From: CAZTAK01 sp964611585
GTDB taxonomy: Bacteria > Pseudomonadota > Alphaproteobacteria > SHVP01
Direction of reading: 5' to 3'
DNA length: 19,001 nucleotides
Assembly (NCBI GenBank): GCA_964611585.1
Contig: CAZTAK010000055.1
Location: 1-19,001 of the forward strand
How positions within the stretch are numbered: position 1 is the first letter of the stretch; every line of letters begins with the position of its first letter. A program made the translations under genes and the position numbers. Of the stretch, positions 1-10,360 are shown in pieces. The notes under the pieces are model-generated. The model did not search any database. It worked only from the letters and a program-made list of their open reading frames with translations, and was not told the DNA's origin.

Positions 1-183
1 CCATCCGGCAGTGCCCTTCCTAGCACATTTACCCCGGCAGCCGGAGGTTGTTGGGCGCCGTCGACACCTCGGCTCTATTTGTCCCGGGTCGGAGCGGAAG
101 CGAATCGTTGACGCCCGGGTGCCAAGGGGCCGACAATGCTTCTTACTCGAACAGGTTCTCGCGGCCGAGACGGATGCCGATGC

Positions 184-1233
184 ATGTCGAACCCCAGCCC
201 GCTTCCCGAAAAACTGAAGTCGGTCCAGATAGAACCGACGACGTACTGCAACCTCAAGTGCGCCGGTTGCAACCGTACCTATCGGGAATCGAAGGAAACA
301 CTCGACGTCAAACACATGCCGCTCGAAACATTTCGGGCGATCATCGACAACTTGCCGCCGGGTGAGATTTGCTGGCTCAACGGCTATGGCGAGCCCACCC
401 TCAACACCGATCTTCCGGAATTCGTACAAATCGCCAAAACAAAGTTCGACCAAGTTTATTGCATCAGCAACGCCCTGACCCGCGGGCCCGAGTTCTACCG
501 CGAATTGGAGGCGGCCGGTCTCGGTGAACTTCACCTGTCGGTTGATTCGCTGAACCCCGAAATGGCGGATCTAGTCCGATTTGGCACCGATACCGAAAAA
601 TTACGCCGGCGGCTTCGCGAGATCCGGGCCGCGATCAGTCTCGACATCATCATCAACGTGGTCGTCAGCGACAAAAACATGTTCGATGTGCCGAACACGC
701 TGTCCCACCTCAATGAGATCGGTGGCTTCCGCGTCGGGTTTGCCGATTTCGGCGCCTTCGCCGAGGAGGGATACGACTACGGCGACTGGTTCACGAACTG
801 GGACACGAAAATGACCTTCAACCAGATGATCGAACCCCTGACCGAGAAGTTCACCAATGTCTCGTTCATCAATACGCGCTTCAAGTTGCGACGGCGCAAG
901 CGCAATGCCCAGCGCTGCGACCGTCCCTTTCTTCACCCGGCGGTAACGGTGGATGGGTTTCTGACGCCATGCTGCGTCGAACTGCACGACACCGGTCACT
1001 ATTCGAACACCAACGTCGCCATGATGCCCTATGCGGAAGCATGGGAATCCAAATCAGTGTCGCGCTGGATCAGCGCTTACCAAGAGGCCGAGCCGAATAT
1101 CTGCAAGGAATGTTGCCTCAATCCCTGGCGTAGCGAAAAGGATTACCGGTCGTGGTGGGAGAGACTGTCGGGGGCACGCCCCGAACCAGCCAAATCGCCG
1201 ACGGCGGCGGCGGAGGCACCGGAAACGGCGTAG
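184..1233 (+). CDS. Radical SAM protein with Twitch/SPASM-like C-terminus
   Basis: Radical S-adenosylmethionine enzyme of unknown substrate. From the ATG at 184 the protein has 349 residues. The cluster motif CNLKCAGC (CX3CX2C, C22/C26/C29) follows the typical IEPTTYCNL strand, and GYGEPTLN fits the family's SAM-binding GEP-type segment. The C-terminal part carries CX12GX4C (C245, G258, C263) and then CKEC (C307, C310). This resembles one auxiliary Fe-S cluster of a truncated SPASM or Twitch domain. Such proteins often modify peptides or cofactors, but no precursor peptide is visible nearby. An in-frame ATG at 136, preceded by AAGGGG, is an alternative start. It would add 16 Arg/Gly-rich residues, so I prefer 184, although its own ribosome binding site is weak. 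It stands alone on the plus strand and converges on the nucleoside locus. Nothing coding is recognisable in bases 1-183. Family is firm; function is unknown. Confidence 0.85.
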   Translation: MSNPSPLPEKLKSVQIEPTTYCNLKCAGCNRTYRESKETLDVKHMPLETFRAIIDNLPPGEICWLNGYGEPTLNTDLPEFVQIAKTKFDQVYCISNALTRGPEFYRELEAAGLGELHLSVDSLNPEMADLVRFGTDTEKLRRRLREIRAAISLDIIINVVVSDKNMFDVPNTLSHLNEIGGFRVGFADFGAFAEEGYDYGDWFTNWDTKMTFNQMIEPLTEKFTNVSFINTRFKLRRRKRNAQRCDRPFLHPAVTVDGFLTPCCVELHDTGHYSNTNVAMMPYAEAWESKSVSRWISAYQEAEPNICKECCLNPWRSEKDYRSWWERLSGARPEPAKSPTAAAEAPETA

Positions 1234-1258
1234 ACGAGGCGGCTGTCGGCCGTCGCCC

Positions 1259-1320
1259 CTAGAGCAGCATCCGTTCAGGTGGAATCGCTTTTGGCGATCA
1301 CTGAGCGGATATTGCTCTAG
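1259..1320. repeat. Dispersed palindromic repeat, copy 1
   Basis: Interrupted palindrome between two convergent genes. The left arm CTAGAGCAGCATCCGTTCAG and the reverse complement of the right arm agree at 17 of 20 positions. An inner hairpin ATCGC/GCGAT sits between them. The same element occurs inverted at 16266-16329, with 44 of the first 50 aligned bases identical. It has REP/MITE-like structure and could fold as RNA from either strand, so it may also act as a bidirectional terminator for the flanking genes. The rest of the gap (1321-1439) shows nothing recognisable. Confidence 0.8.
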
Positions 1321-1439
1321 GGATTGGCGCTCAGGATTTCCCGCGCTGCCCGCACCCAGGCCGCGTATCTGCACGGAAATCTTGTGGCGCTGACCGCGTG
1401 GCGAGGCAGGGATCGCGGCGGGCCGCCACCCGACCCGGG

Positions 1440-2111
1440 TCAACTCGTGTCTAGTACGGCCTCGACAAAGTCCGTCAGTTTATCCTCGTCGAGGCGCCCG
1501 CCAGTTCGCACGCCACTGCATAGATCGACACCGAAAGGCGCGGCGGTCCCGATCGCTCCGCCGACGTTGGCGGCGTTAAGGCCGCCCGCGAGGTAGACCG
1601 CAATCCGCGATTCGGCGACGATACGGCGGCTGATCTCCCAGTCGTGGACCCGGTCGGTGCCGCCCAGTTCCTTGGTCGCAAGTTCCGGGCGACCCGAATC
1701 GAGCAGCAGTGCGTCTGCAAAACGCGACGCCGTAAGGGCTTTGGCTACCGACTCTTCTCCGGCAACGTGGATGACCTGGACGATTCCGGTTCTGGGGAGC
1801 GCCTCGCGGATCGTCTCGTAGGCTGTCGGCGTTACCGCGTCGCACAATTGAATTGTCGTGGTGCGGCACCTCCGGTGCTGGTCGATGATGGCGTCGGCGT
1901 CCTGGTGGCCGGTCAGCAAGAATGTGGCGATGCCGGGCGGGACGGCGGCGGCTATCTCGGCGATCAGCGCTTCCGGAATCACGCCGGGGCCGCTCGGCAT
2001 TTGGGAAACGAGGCCGAGCGCGCTGGCGCCATGGCGCACCGCGAGCCGGGCTTCGGCCTCGCTGGAGATGCAGCAGATCTTGATTCGAGTTCGCGGGATC
2101 GGGCGCATCAT
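1440..2111 (-). CDS. TrpF-like (phosphoribosylanthranilate isomerase family) protein
   Basis: A 223-residue single-domain beta/alpha-barrel of the PRAI/TrpF family. It keeps the N-terminal KIC motif (C13, the family's general base), LLLD (D138, the general acid), GGTDRVHDW, the LAGGLN phosphate-binding loop and a DLCSGVR segment in place of the usual DVSSGVE. Other hallmarks are changed: KICGIT is KICCIS, the YPKSPR-type substrate loop is SQMPSGPG, and QLHG is QLCD. No other tryptophan gene is present. It is the last gene of the nucleoside locus, 31 nt after ada on the same strand. The fold and catalytic pair are seen; a changed substrate, perhaps another phosphorylated sugar able to undergo Amadori-type isomerisation, is inference. 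A genuine TrpF stranded in this operon is the alternative. Two adjacent ATG codons start the frame. Confidence 0.8.
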   Translation of the reverse strand: MMRPIPRTRIKICCISSEAEARLAVRHGASALGLVSQMPSGPGVIPEALIAEIAAAVPPGIATFLLTGHQDADAIIDQHRRCRTTTIQLCDAVTPTAYETIREALPRTGIVQVIHVAGEESVAKALTASRFADALLLDSGRPELATKELGGTDRVHDWEISRRIVAESRIAVYLAGGLNAANVGGAIGTAAPFGVDLCSGVRTGGRLDEDKLTDFVEAVLDTS

Positions 2112-2142
2112 TATCGCTTGTTTGTGGCGCCCCGGGATCGGT

Positions 2143-3117
2143 TTAGCCAGAGCGGACTCTGTCTTTCAGGGCGGCGCGAGTTTCGTCGTCAACGAACGCG
2201 GCGTCCAGAGCATCGTGGGTAATCTGGCAAAGCTCTTCGTCAGCCAGCCCGAAATGGGCCGCCGCGGCATCGTATTCCCCCCCGACCGAGGCGCCAAAGT
2301 AGGGCGGGTCGTCGGAATTGAGGGAAACCGCGAGCCCAGCCTCGCGAAGGTCGGGCAGAGGGTGGTCGGCGTGGGAGGGATAGAGTCCGGTCGCAATGTT
2401 GCTTCCGGGGCAGACTTCGAGCGCAATTCCGCGCGCCGCCAAATCACTCGGCAGCGTCGGGTCTTCGACGGCGCGGACTCCATGCCCGATACGAGTGACC
2501 GGTAATGTATCCACCGCCTCGCGTACGCTCTCGGGGCCAGCCCATTCGCCGGCATGGACAGTACAGCCCAGCCCGGAATCGGCGACGTATCGGAATACAT
2601 TCGCAAACGGCTCCGGCGGGAAACCGGCCTCGTCGCCACCCATCCCAAATCCGGTTACCAGCGGGTGCGGATGGCGCACGACGTTTCGGGCGACCTCCAT
2701 CGCCCGCTCGGTGCCGAAATGGCGGACACACGTAACGATAATCCGCCCTTCGATCCCGAATTCGGCTTGTGCATCTTCGATCCCGGCGACGATTCCGTCG
2801 AGGTGGTTCTGGTAACTCATGCCGGTCTGCGTGGCGTGGTCGGGTGAAGACATGACCTCGACGTAGATCGCCCCCTCGCTCGCGCACTTGGCAAGATATT
2901 CGAAGGTGACGTCGCGGTAGTCCTCGGGCGTGCGGATGGCGGTGGTTACGGTATCGTAGACTTCGAGAAAATTGAGAAAATCCGTCCACGCGAAAAGCCC
3001 GTTTCCGTCAAAGAGATTTTTGGGCAGGGCGATTCGGTTACGGGCGGCAAGTCTGCGGATCAAATCGGGCGGGGCCGCCCCTTCCAGATGAACGTGAAGT
3101 TCCGCTTTCGGGATCAT
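2143..3117 (-). CDS. add: Adenosine deaminase
   Basis: Hydrolytic deamination of (deoxy)adenosine to (deoxy)inosine, in the cytoplasm. The 324 residues carry all metal and catalytic motifs of the family: ELHVHLEG with H8 and H10, HAGE with H188 and E191, IGHG with H212, and SLNSDDPPYFG with D269 and D270. The CPGSNIATG segment matches the adenosine-type subgroup rather than adenine deaminases, though adenine or another purine nucleoside cannot be excluded by eye. The ATG overlaps the deoB stop by 4 nt (ATGA), which fixes the start and implies translational coupling. In context it feeds inosine to the purine nucleoside phosphorylase encoded upstream in the same operon. Confidence 0.93.
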   Translation of the reverse strand: MIPKAELHVHLEGAAPPDLIRRLAARNRIALPKNLFDGNGLFAWTDFLNFLEVYDTVTTAIRTPEDYRDVTFEYLAKCASEGAIYVEVMSSPDHATQTGMSYQNHLDGIVAGIEDAQAEFGIEGRIIVTCVRHFGTERAMEVARNVVRHPHPLVTGFGMGGDEAGFPPEPFANVFRYVADSGLGCTVHAGEWAGPESVREAVDTLPVTRIGHGVRAVEDPTLPSDLAARGIALEVCPGSNIATGLYPSHADHPLPDLREAGLAVSLNSDDPPYFGASVGGEYDAAAAHFGLADEELCQITHDALDAAFVDDETRAALKDRVRSG

Positions 3118-4330
3118 GCCGCCGCTTTTCTAGTGAACGAAACCCCGTGCTCAAGTGGGGCCAATCCCAAATGCGCACCGATCGTTTGTCCGATATCGGC
3201 GAAACCGTCGCGGAGACCGATCGAACCCGGGGCAATGCCGCCGCCGATGGCGAGGACCGGAACGTTTTCGCGCGTGTGGTCGGTGCCGGACCAGGTCGGG
3301 TCGCAACCGTGATCGGCGGTGAAAACTGCGAGATCGCTTGGTCGCAGCGCCCGTTCCAGGTCAGGGACGCGGACATCGAATGCCTCCAGGGCGGCCGCAT
3401 ATCCGGCAACGTCGCGGCGATGGCCGAAGAGGGTGTCGAAATCGACAAAATTGGAGAAGATCAACGTACGATCCGCGGCTCGGGACAGAACGTCGAGGGT
3501 AGCCTGAAACAATCTCTCGTTGCCGTCCGCCTTGACGGTTTCGCTGATGCCCTGATGGGCGAAGATGTCCGCGATTTTGCCCACTGAAATGACCGTTCCG
3601 CCGGATCCGAACAAACGGTCGAGCAGGGTGGGGGCCGGCGGCGGCGTCGCATAATCGCGCCGGTTGGCGGTCCGGGTGTAGGCGCCCGCGATGCCTGTGA
3701 AGGGGCGCGCAATCACCCGCCCGATTCTGTAATCGTCAACAAGCCGCCGGGCAATCGTGCACACCTCATAAAGCCGTTCGAGGCCGAACGAGTCTTCATG
3801 CGCGGCAATCTGGAACACCGAATCGGCTGAGGTATAGACAATCGGTTTGCCGGTGCGTTCGTGTTTCTCGCCCAGGTCTTCGATGATTTTCGTTCCCGAG
3901 GCGCGACGGTTTCCGAGGACGCCGGGAAGCGCGCCCTCGTCGATAAGGGCGGCGATCAGCGCATCCGGAAAACACGGCTGGGAGCCCGGAAAATAGCCCC
4001 AGTCGGTATCGACGGGCACGCCCGCCATCTCCCAATGCCCGCTCGGGGTATCTTTGCCACGGCTTTTCTCGACCGCGGCGCCGAATGCCGCGTCGAACCG
4101 TCCGCCAGGTATCTGATCGCCCTGGCTGACCGCGTGCGCCGCCATCAGGCCGAGGCGTTCGAGATTCGGGATCCGCAAGGGGCCCGATCGCAGGTCTTTC
4201 TTGTCGCCCGCGCCCTCGGCGCACGCCGCAACGATATGCCCCAATGTATCCGATCCCTCGTCGCCAAATTTGGCGGCATCGGGTGCGCCGCCGAGGCCAA
4301 GCGAATCCAGCACCAGAATCAGCGCACGGG

Positions 4331-4334
<4 letters not shown>
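3114..4334 (-). CDS. deoB: Phosphopentomutase
   Basis: Interconverts (deoxy)ribose-1-phosphate and the 5-phosphate. It is a 406-residue protein of the alkaline-phosphatase superfamily, close to the usual DeoB length. Visible motifs are VLDSLGLGGAPD with D10 at the N-terminus, GKDTPSGHWE with the expected phospho-acceptor T96, YTSADSVFQIAAHE, DFDTLFGH (D300, H305) and TADHGCDPTWSGTDHT (D341, H342, H353), which supply the Mn ligands. The start is a GTG whose last bases form the deoA stop (GTGA, 4-nt overlap). A longer upstream frame is Arg-rich and lies inside deoA, so it is not used. It passes pentose-1-phosphate from the phosphorylases to DeoC. Confidence 0.95.
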
Positions 4335-5675
<1,341 letters not shown>

Positions 5676-5686
<11 letters not shown>

Positions 5687-8060
5687 AGGGAACCCAGATG
5701 TTCTTCACCTGTGTAGCGTGGCGCAAGAATTCCCGTCCCTCGGCAAGGACGTCGTCGAACCAATCGCGTCGGCGGCCATTGTTGACCCAGGTCTGTTTCA
5801 GGTTTCCGATTGAGGCGCGTTCGACCGCGGCGCTGCCAGCCGCGCTTCCGACATACCAGATGCCGTCGACCTCGCCGTGTCCGGCCAGCACCTCAGCCAA
5901 ATCGTCACGCGCACCGGTGACGATGTTGACGACCCCGCCCGGGACGTCCGAGGTATCGAACACCTGGTAGAGATCCGTGGCCGAAAGAGGATGCCGTTCG
6001 GACGGCACCGCGATGACGCGATTGCCCATGGCGACGGCCGGCGCAACCAGAGAAACCAACCCGAGCAATGGAACTTCGTAAGGGCAAATCAGAGCCAAGA
6101 TTCCGACCGGCTCGTTCATCGCGATGGTGATGTCGCGTACGGGGGGCGAATGGACGGCGCCATCGTACTTGTCGGCCCAGGCCGCATAGGCGAACAGCCG
6201 CGCTATCGATTTTTCCACCTCGCGGCGGCCCGCATCCGGCGCAACGCCGGTCTGGGCGGCGACCCGGTCGGTGAATTCGGCGTGGCGCGCCTCCAGGTTT
6301 TCGGCGATGTAGTAAAGAATCTGCGCCCGATTGTGCGCCGTTGCCCGGCTCCAGCTTTCGGCCTTGCTCGCGGCCTCGACCGCGTTGCGGATATCTTTAC
6401 GATTACCGTCGCCGACTTCGCCGACCGGATTTCGTTGCGGCCCGAAGACCGTGCGGCTGAAGCCGGAATCAGGCCGTGCCTGCTTGCCGCCGATATACAT
6501 TTTCGCGGTCCGGTCGATGGCATCCGGCAGCGGCCGCAGTGATGCCGGGGGTCCGGACGCCGACATTTCGTAGGCGGGGAGCGATTCTTCGTAGGCAGGG
6601 CGGCGGTATTCCCACAGGCCCTCAAGTCCGCCTTCGCGCCCGAAACCCGATTCGCGGTAGCCGCCAAATCCGACTGCGGCGTCGAACTGATTGGTGGAAT
6701 TGATCCACACCACGCCTGCCTTCAGTTGCGGCGCGATATCGAGGGCGAGGTTGATGTTTTCGGTCCATACGCTGGCGGCGAGGCCGTAGCGTGTGTTGTT
6801 GGCGAGTGCCACCGACTCGGCCGGCGTGCGGAAGGTCATGGCGACCAGGACGGGACCGAAGATTTCCTCGGCCGCGATGGTCGCGGACGGGGCGACGCCG
6901 GTGAACAGCGTCGGCGGATAGAAGTACCCCTCTTTCGGCTTCGCCCATTCCGGCTGCCACAGCGTCGCGCCCTCGTCGACGCCCTGCTTGACCAGCGCAT
7001 CGATGCGTTGCAATTGCACCGGCGCAACGATGGCACCGATATCGACCGCCTTGTCGAGCGGATCGCCGACGCGAAGCGTGTTCATGCGCGCGCGGAGTTT
7101 GCCGTACAAGTTTTCGGCAACCGACTCCTGCACCAGCAACCGCGAGCCCGCGCAGCAGACTTGACCCTGATTGAACCAGATCGCATCCACCACGCCCTCG
7201 ACCGTGCCGTCGAGATCGGCGTCGTCGAATACGACGAACGGAGACTTGCCTCCGAGCTCGAGCGAAAGTTTCTTGCCTCTTCCGGCAGTGGCCTCGCGGA
7301 TCAAACGCCCGACTTCGGTCGATCCGGTGAAGGCGATCTTGTCGAGGCCGGGGTGGCGCACGATCAACTCGCCGGTCGCTCCATCGCCGGTAACGATGTT
7401 GAGGGTGCCGGGCGGGACACCCGCCTCGACGCACAAGTCGGCGAACAGCAGCGCCGTCAGGCTGGTGAACTCGGCTGGTTTCAACACCACCGTGTTGCCC
7501 GCCGCGAGCGCCGGCGCCACCTTCCACGCCAGCATCAACAACGGAAAGTTCCAGGGAATTATCTGTCCGGCAACGCCGACCGGTTCGGTTCCCGCGAACT
7601 CGCGCTCCATCAACTGCGCCCAACCGGCGTGATGGTAGAAATGCCTTGCCACCAGCGGAATGTCGATGTCACGGGTTTCGCGAATCGGTTTGCCGTTATC
7701 CATGGTTTCGAGAACGGCAAGAAACTGCGAATGGCGCTGAACGAGCCGCGCCAGTGCGTAGAGGACCCGCGCGCGCTCATGTCCCGTCTTTGCGGCCCAG
7801 GCCGGTTGCGCCCGCCGTGCAGCCTCGACGGCGGCACTGACGTCCGCCTCGTTTCCCTGTGCGATCTGCGCCAGCGTCTCCTCGGTCGCGGGATTGACGG
7901 AATCGAACCACGTCGCCGAATTCGGCTCGCGCCACTCGCCGCCGATGAAATGCCCGAACTTGCGGTCACGTTCGTCTAGCCAGGCGTTGATGCGTCCGGC
8001 CGCCTCGGGTGCCGGGCCGTAGTCCATGGAATCGAAGATTTTCGCGACGCTCATCGTCAT
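5676..8060 (-). CDS. ALDH16-type two-domain aldehyde dehydrogenase
   Basis: A 794-residue protein with two aldehyde dehydrogenase domains. Domain 1 (about 30-490) is complete: PWNFP with N171, the cofactor motif FTGSTEVG, LELGGK with E268, and NQGQVCCAGSR with the catalytic cysteine at about C302. Domain 2 (about 515-794) begins again at MYIGGKQ and repeats the cofactor-binding half. It has PYEVPLL where PWNFP belongs, no ELGGK and no catalytic cysteine, and it ends early after NIWVPYGE. This arrangement is that of ALDH16, in which a second non-catalytic domain is known. Its gene sits between deoC and deoA, with a 4-nt ATGA overlap to deoC. The likely role, inferred from context, is oxidation of the acetaldehyde released by DeoC to acetate. 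Confidence 0.9.
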
Positions 8061-9070
8061 CCCATTGGATGCCGGAACGAGGCTGAATACTGCCCCGTGA
8101 CGTGGTGCTCGAGTTGGCGCTCGATGTCGCCCAATAGGCTAGAGGCGCCGATTCGAAACAAATCCGGCTCCAGCCAGGCGCGCCCCAGTTCCTCGTTCAT
8201 CAGGATTAGATAGTTGAGCGAATCCTTGGCCGTCGAAATGCCGCCCGCCGCCTTGAAACCGACGTTGTGTCCGGTGCGCTCTTTATAAGTGCGGATCACA
8301 CGCGCCATGACGAGACTGACGGGAAGCGTTGCGTTGACGGGTTCCTTGCCGGTCGAGGTCTTGATGAAATCGGCGCCTGCCATCATGCAAACGAAACTCG
8401 CCTTGGCGACGTTGCGCAGGATTGCGAGATCGCCGGTGGCGATGATGGTTTTGAGGCGCGCCTGGCCGCAGGCCTCGCGAAAGGCGCGGACCTCGTCATA
8501 AAGTGCCTGCCAGTTTGCGTTGAGTACATGGCCGCGGTCGATCACGATGTCGATTTCATCGGCGCCGGCGGCCATCGACAGTTCGATTTCGCGCACCCGC
8601 GTTTCCAGCGGCGACAGGCCGGCCGGAAATCCCGCACTGACGGCCGCGAGCGGAATGCCCGAGCCCTTCAGCGCCTCGGCCGCGGCAGGCAGCATTGCGT
8701 GATAGACGCAGACGGCGCCCGTCTTGATATCGAGATGTTGCGCCCCCAATGCTGCCAGCAGATCAGGCCGCACCGGGTTGCGGGCCTTGGCGCAGAGGCG
8801 CGCGACCCTACCCGGCGTGTCGTCGCCCGCCAGCGTCGTCAGGTCGATGCAGGTGATTGCTTTCAGGAGCCACGCCGCCTGCCATTCCCTTTTGACCGTG
8901 CGCCGGGTCGGGATCGTGGCCGCGCGGCGTTCGGCGGCACTGCGGTTGACGCGCACCTCTCTCAACCACGAAAGATCGAGACCGATCCCCGGATTGGTGT
9001 GTGGCGCCGGGCCCGTCCACGGACCGGCCCTAACGGTTGCGCCGCGGTTCTTGTCGTCCTGTCGAGTCAT
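8057..9070 (-). CDS. deoC: Deoxyribose-phosphate aldolase
   Basis: Cleaves 2-deoxyribose-5-phosphate to glyceraldehyde-3-phosphate and acetaldehyde. From the ATG at 9070 the protein has 337 residues, longer than the roughly 260 of the E. coli enzyme and nearer the long DERA form known from animals. Motifs are IDLTTLAGDDT near the N-terminus, DEIDIVID (D174), DFIKTSTGK with the Schiff-base lysine K237, and VGFKAAGGIS with the second catalytic lysine K273. An in-frame GTG at 9097 would add nine residues. Neither start has a clear ribosome binding site, so the start is uncertain. The stop overlaps the aldehyde dehydrogenase start (ATGA), pairing acetaldehyde production with its probable removal. 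Confidence 0.93.
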   Translation of the reverse strand: MTRQDDKNRGATVRAGPWTGPAPHTNPGIGLDLSWLREVRVNRSAAERRAATIPTRRTVKREWQAAWLLKAITCIDLTTLAGDDTPGRVARLCAKARNPVRPDLLAALGAQHLDIKTGAVCVYHAMLPAAAEALKGSGIPLAAVSAGFPAGLSPLETRVREIELSMAAGADEIDIVIDRGHVLNANWQALYDEVRAFREACGQARLKTIIATGDLAILRNVAKASFVCMMAGADFIKTSTGKEPVNATLPVSLVMARVIRTYKERTGHNVGFKAAGGISTAKDSLNYLILMNEELGRAWLEPDLFRIGASSLLGDIERQLEHHVTGQYSASFRHPMG

Positions 9071-9131
9071 GGTATTGCGTCGGCCAGTGTGCCCCACTTT
9101 GCTGCGTCAGGCGAGGGAGAGGTCCGGTCGG

Positions 9132-9956
9132 TTAGTCCTTTGAGACCAGTTGTTCCAGGAATCCGACCAGAAGGCGCGACAGGTCCCCGGCCGCCAAGTT
9201 GGCGAAATGCAATGTCTGCTCGTGGCTCAGCTCGTCGAAGGTGAGCCCCGCTGCGAGGTTCGTCAACACCGAAATCGCGACCACTCGCAGGCCGCAATGC
9301 CGAGCAACGATCACTTCGGGGACGACCGACATGCCGACCGAATCGGCGCCCAGCGTCTTGAACGCACGGATCTCGGCCGGTGTTTCGAAGCTCGGGCCGA
9401 GGCAGGCGACGAACACGCCTTCATGCAGTGTGATGCTGAGTGCGGCGGCGGTGTCCTTCAAGTCCGTTCGGAGGTCGGCGTCGTAGGCGTTCGCCATGGG
9501 TGGAAAACGCGGGCCGAAATGGTCGTCGTTCGGCCCCGTCAGCGGGTTGCCGGGCAACAGATTGATATGATCGGAAATCGCCATCAGGCTGCCCGGCTCG
9601 ATGTCGGTACGGAGGCTGCCGGCTGCATTGGTGACGATCAGGGTGCTGCAACCGGCCTGACGGAGCGCGCGGATCGGCGTCCGCATGGCGGCTATGTTGC
9701 CTTCATAAGCGTGCGCGCGCCCCTGTAGGCAGGCAACCCGCGCCCCGCCAAGGTTGCCAAGAACCAGTCGCCCCGCGTGGCCCTCTACTCCCGGCTTCGG
9801 AAAGCCCGGCAGGTCGGCATAGGAAACACCGATCGGCGCTTCGATCCGGCCCGCCAACGGCCCGAGACCGGAACCCAGGATCATTGCGACATCGGGCTTG
9901 AACCTAGGCGCCAGTTCGGCGATGCGCCGGGCGGCCTCGTGAGCATCGGCGGTCAC
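9132..9956 (-). CDS. punA: Purine nucleoside phosphorylase (trimeric, PunA/XapA class)
   Basis: Phosphorolysis of purine (deoxy)nucleosides such as inosine and guanosine to base and pentose-1-phosphate. The 274 residues contain the class motifs: GSGLG (28-32), EGHAG, GRAHAYEG (R80, H82), VTNAAGS (108-114), GPSFETPAEIR with the base-contacting Glu, VGMSVVPEVIVARHCGL, and N233 in SVLTNLAAG. These belong to the homotrimeric, human-like class and not the hexameric DeoD class. Xanthosine specificity (XapA) cannot be excluded, because the closing segment is similar in both. The GTG start overlaps the cdd stop (GTGA). The product feeds DeoB, and Ada supplies inosine. Confidence 0.92.
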   Translation of the reverse strand: MTADAHEAARRIAELAPRFKPDVAMILGSGLGPLAGRIEAPIGVSYADLPGFPKPGVEGHAGRLVLGNLGGARVACLQGRAHAYEGNIAAMRTPIRALRQAGCSTLIVTNAAGSLRTDIEPGSLMAISDHINLLPGNPLTGPNDDHFGPRFPPMANAYDADLRTDLKDTAAALSITLHEGVFVACLGPSFETPAEIRAFKTLGADSVGMSVVPEVIVARHCGLRVVAISVLTNLAAGLTFDELSHEQTLHFANLAAGDLSRLLVGFLEQLVSKD

Positions 9957-10360
9957 GCCGGGTCGTCCAGGTTGCGGGGTCCGAATCCGTAGGGCAGCAA
10001 TTCGCCGAGCGTGAAGGTTTTGCGAAGTCCTTCCGGGCCGCAGATGTGCACAGGCGTGTCGGCCGCGGCAAATTCATTGAGGCGCTGGCGGCAGCCGCCG
10101 CAGGGAGTGCAAAGCTCTTCGCCACCGCCGACGACGACAACCTCGACAATGCGCGTGTCGCCGCCCGCGATCATCGCGCCGATGGCGGACGCTTCTGCGC
10201 ATTGGCCCTGCGGGTAGACTGCGTTCTCGACATTGGCCGCGGCATAGAATTTTCCGCGGTCGGTGCGCAGGCAGGCGCCGACATGGAACCGGGAATAGGG
10301 CGCGTAGGCGTTTTCGCGAACCGCGCGCGCCTTTTCGATCATGGTGTCAAGGTCGCTCAT
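9953..10360 (-). CDS. cdd: Cytidine deaminase (tetrameric type)
   Basis: Zinc-dependent deamination of (deoxy)cytidine to (deoxy)uridine. The start is the ATG at 10360, which overlaps the upstream permease stop (ATGA). A much longer upstream frame lies inside the permease gene and is rejected. The 135 residues match the short homotetrameric class. Zinc ligands and general acid appear as QCAEASAIG (C54, E56) and CTPCGGCRQ (C87, C90). NVENAVYPQG and the N-terminal YAPYSRFHVGA segment bind the nucleoside in this family. It supplies uridine and deoxyuridine to the pyrimidine phosphorylase encoded downstream. Confidence 0.95.
   Translation of the reverse strand: MSDLDTMIEKARAVRENAYAPYSRFHVGACLRTDRGKFYAAANVENAVYPQGQCAEASAIGAMIAGGDTRIVEVVVVGGGEELCTPCGGCRQRLNEFAAADTPVHICGPEGLRKTFTLGELLPYGFGPRNLDDPA

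Noticed and set aside
6726..7979. 417-codon plus-strand frame
   Set aside because: Mirror frame of the aldehyde dehydrogenase gene on GC-rich DNA; no family resemblance.
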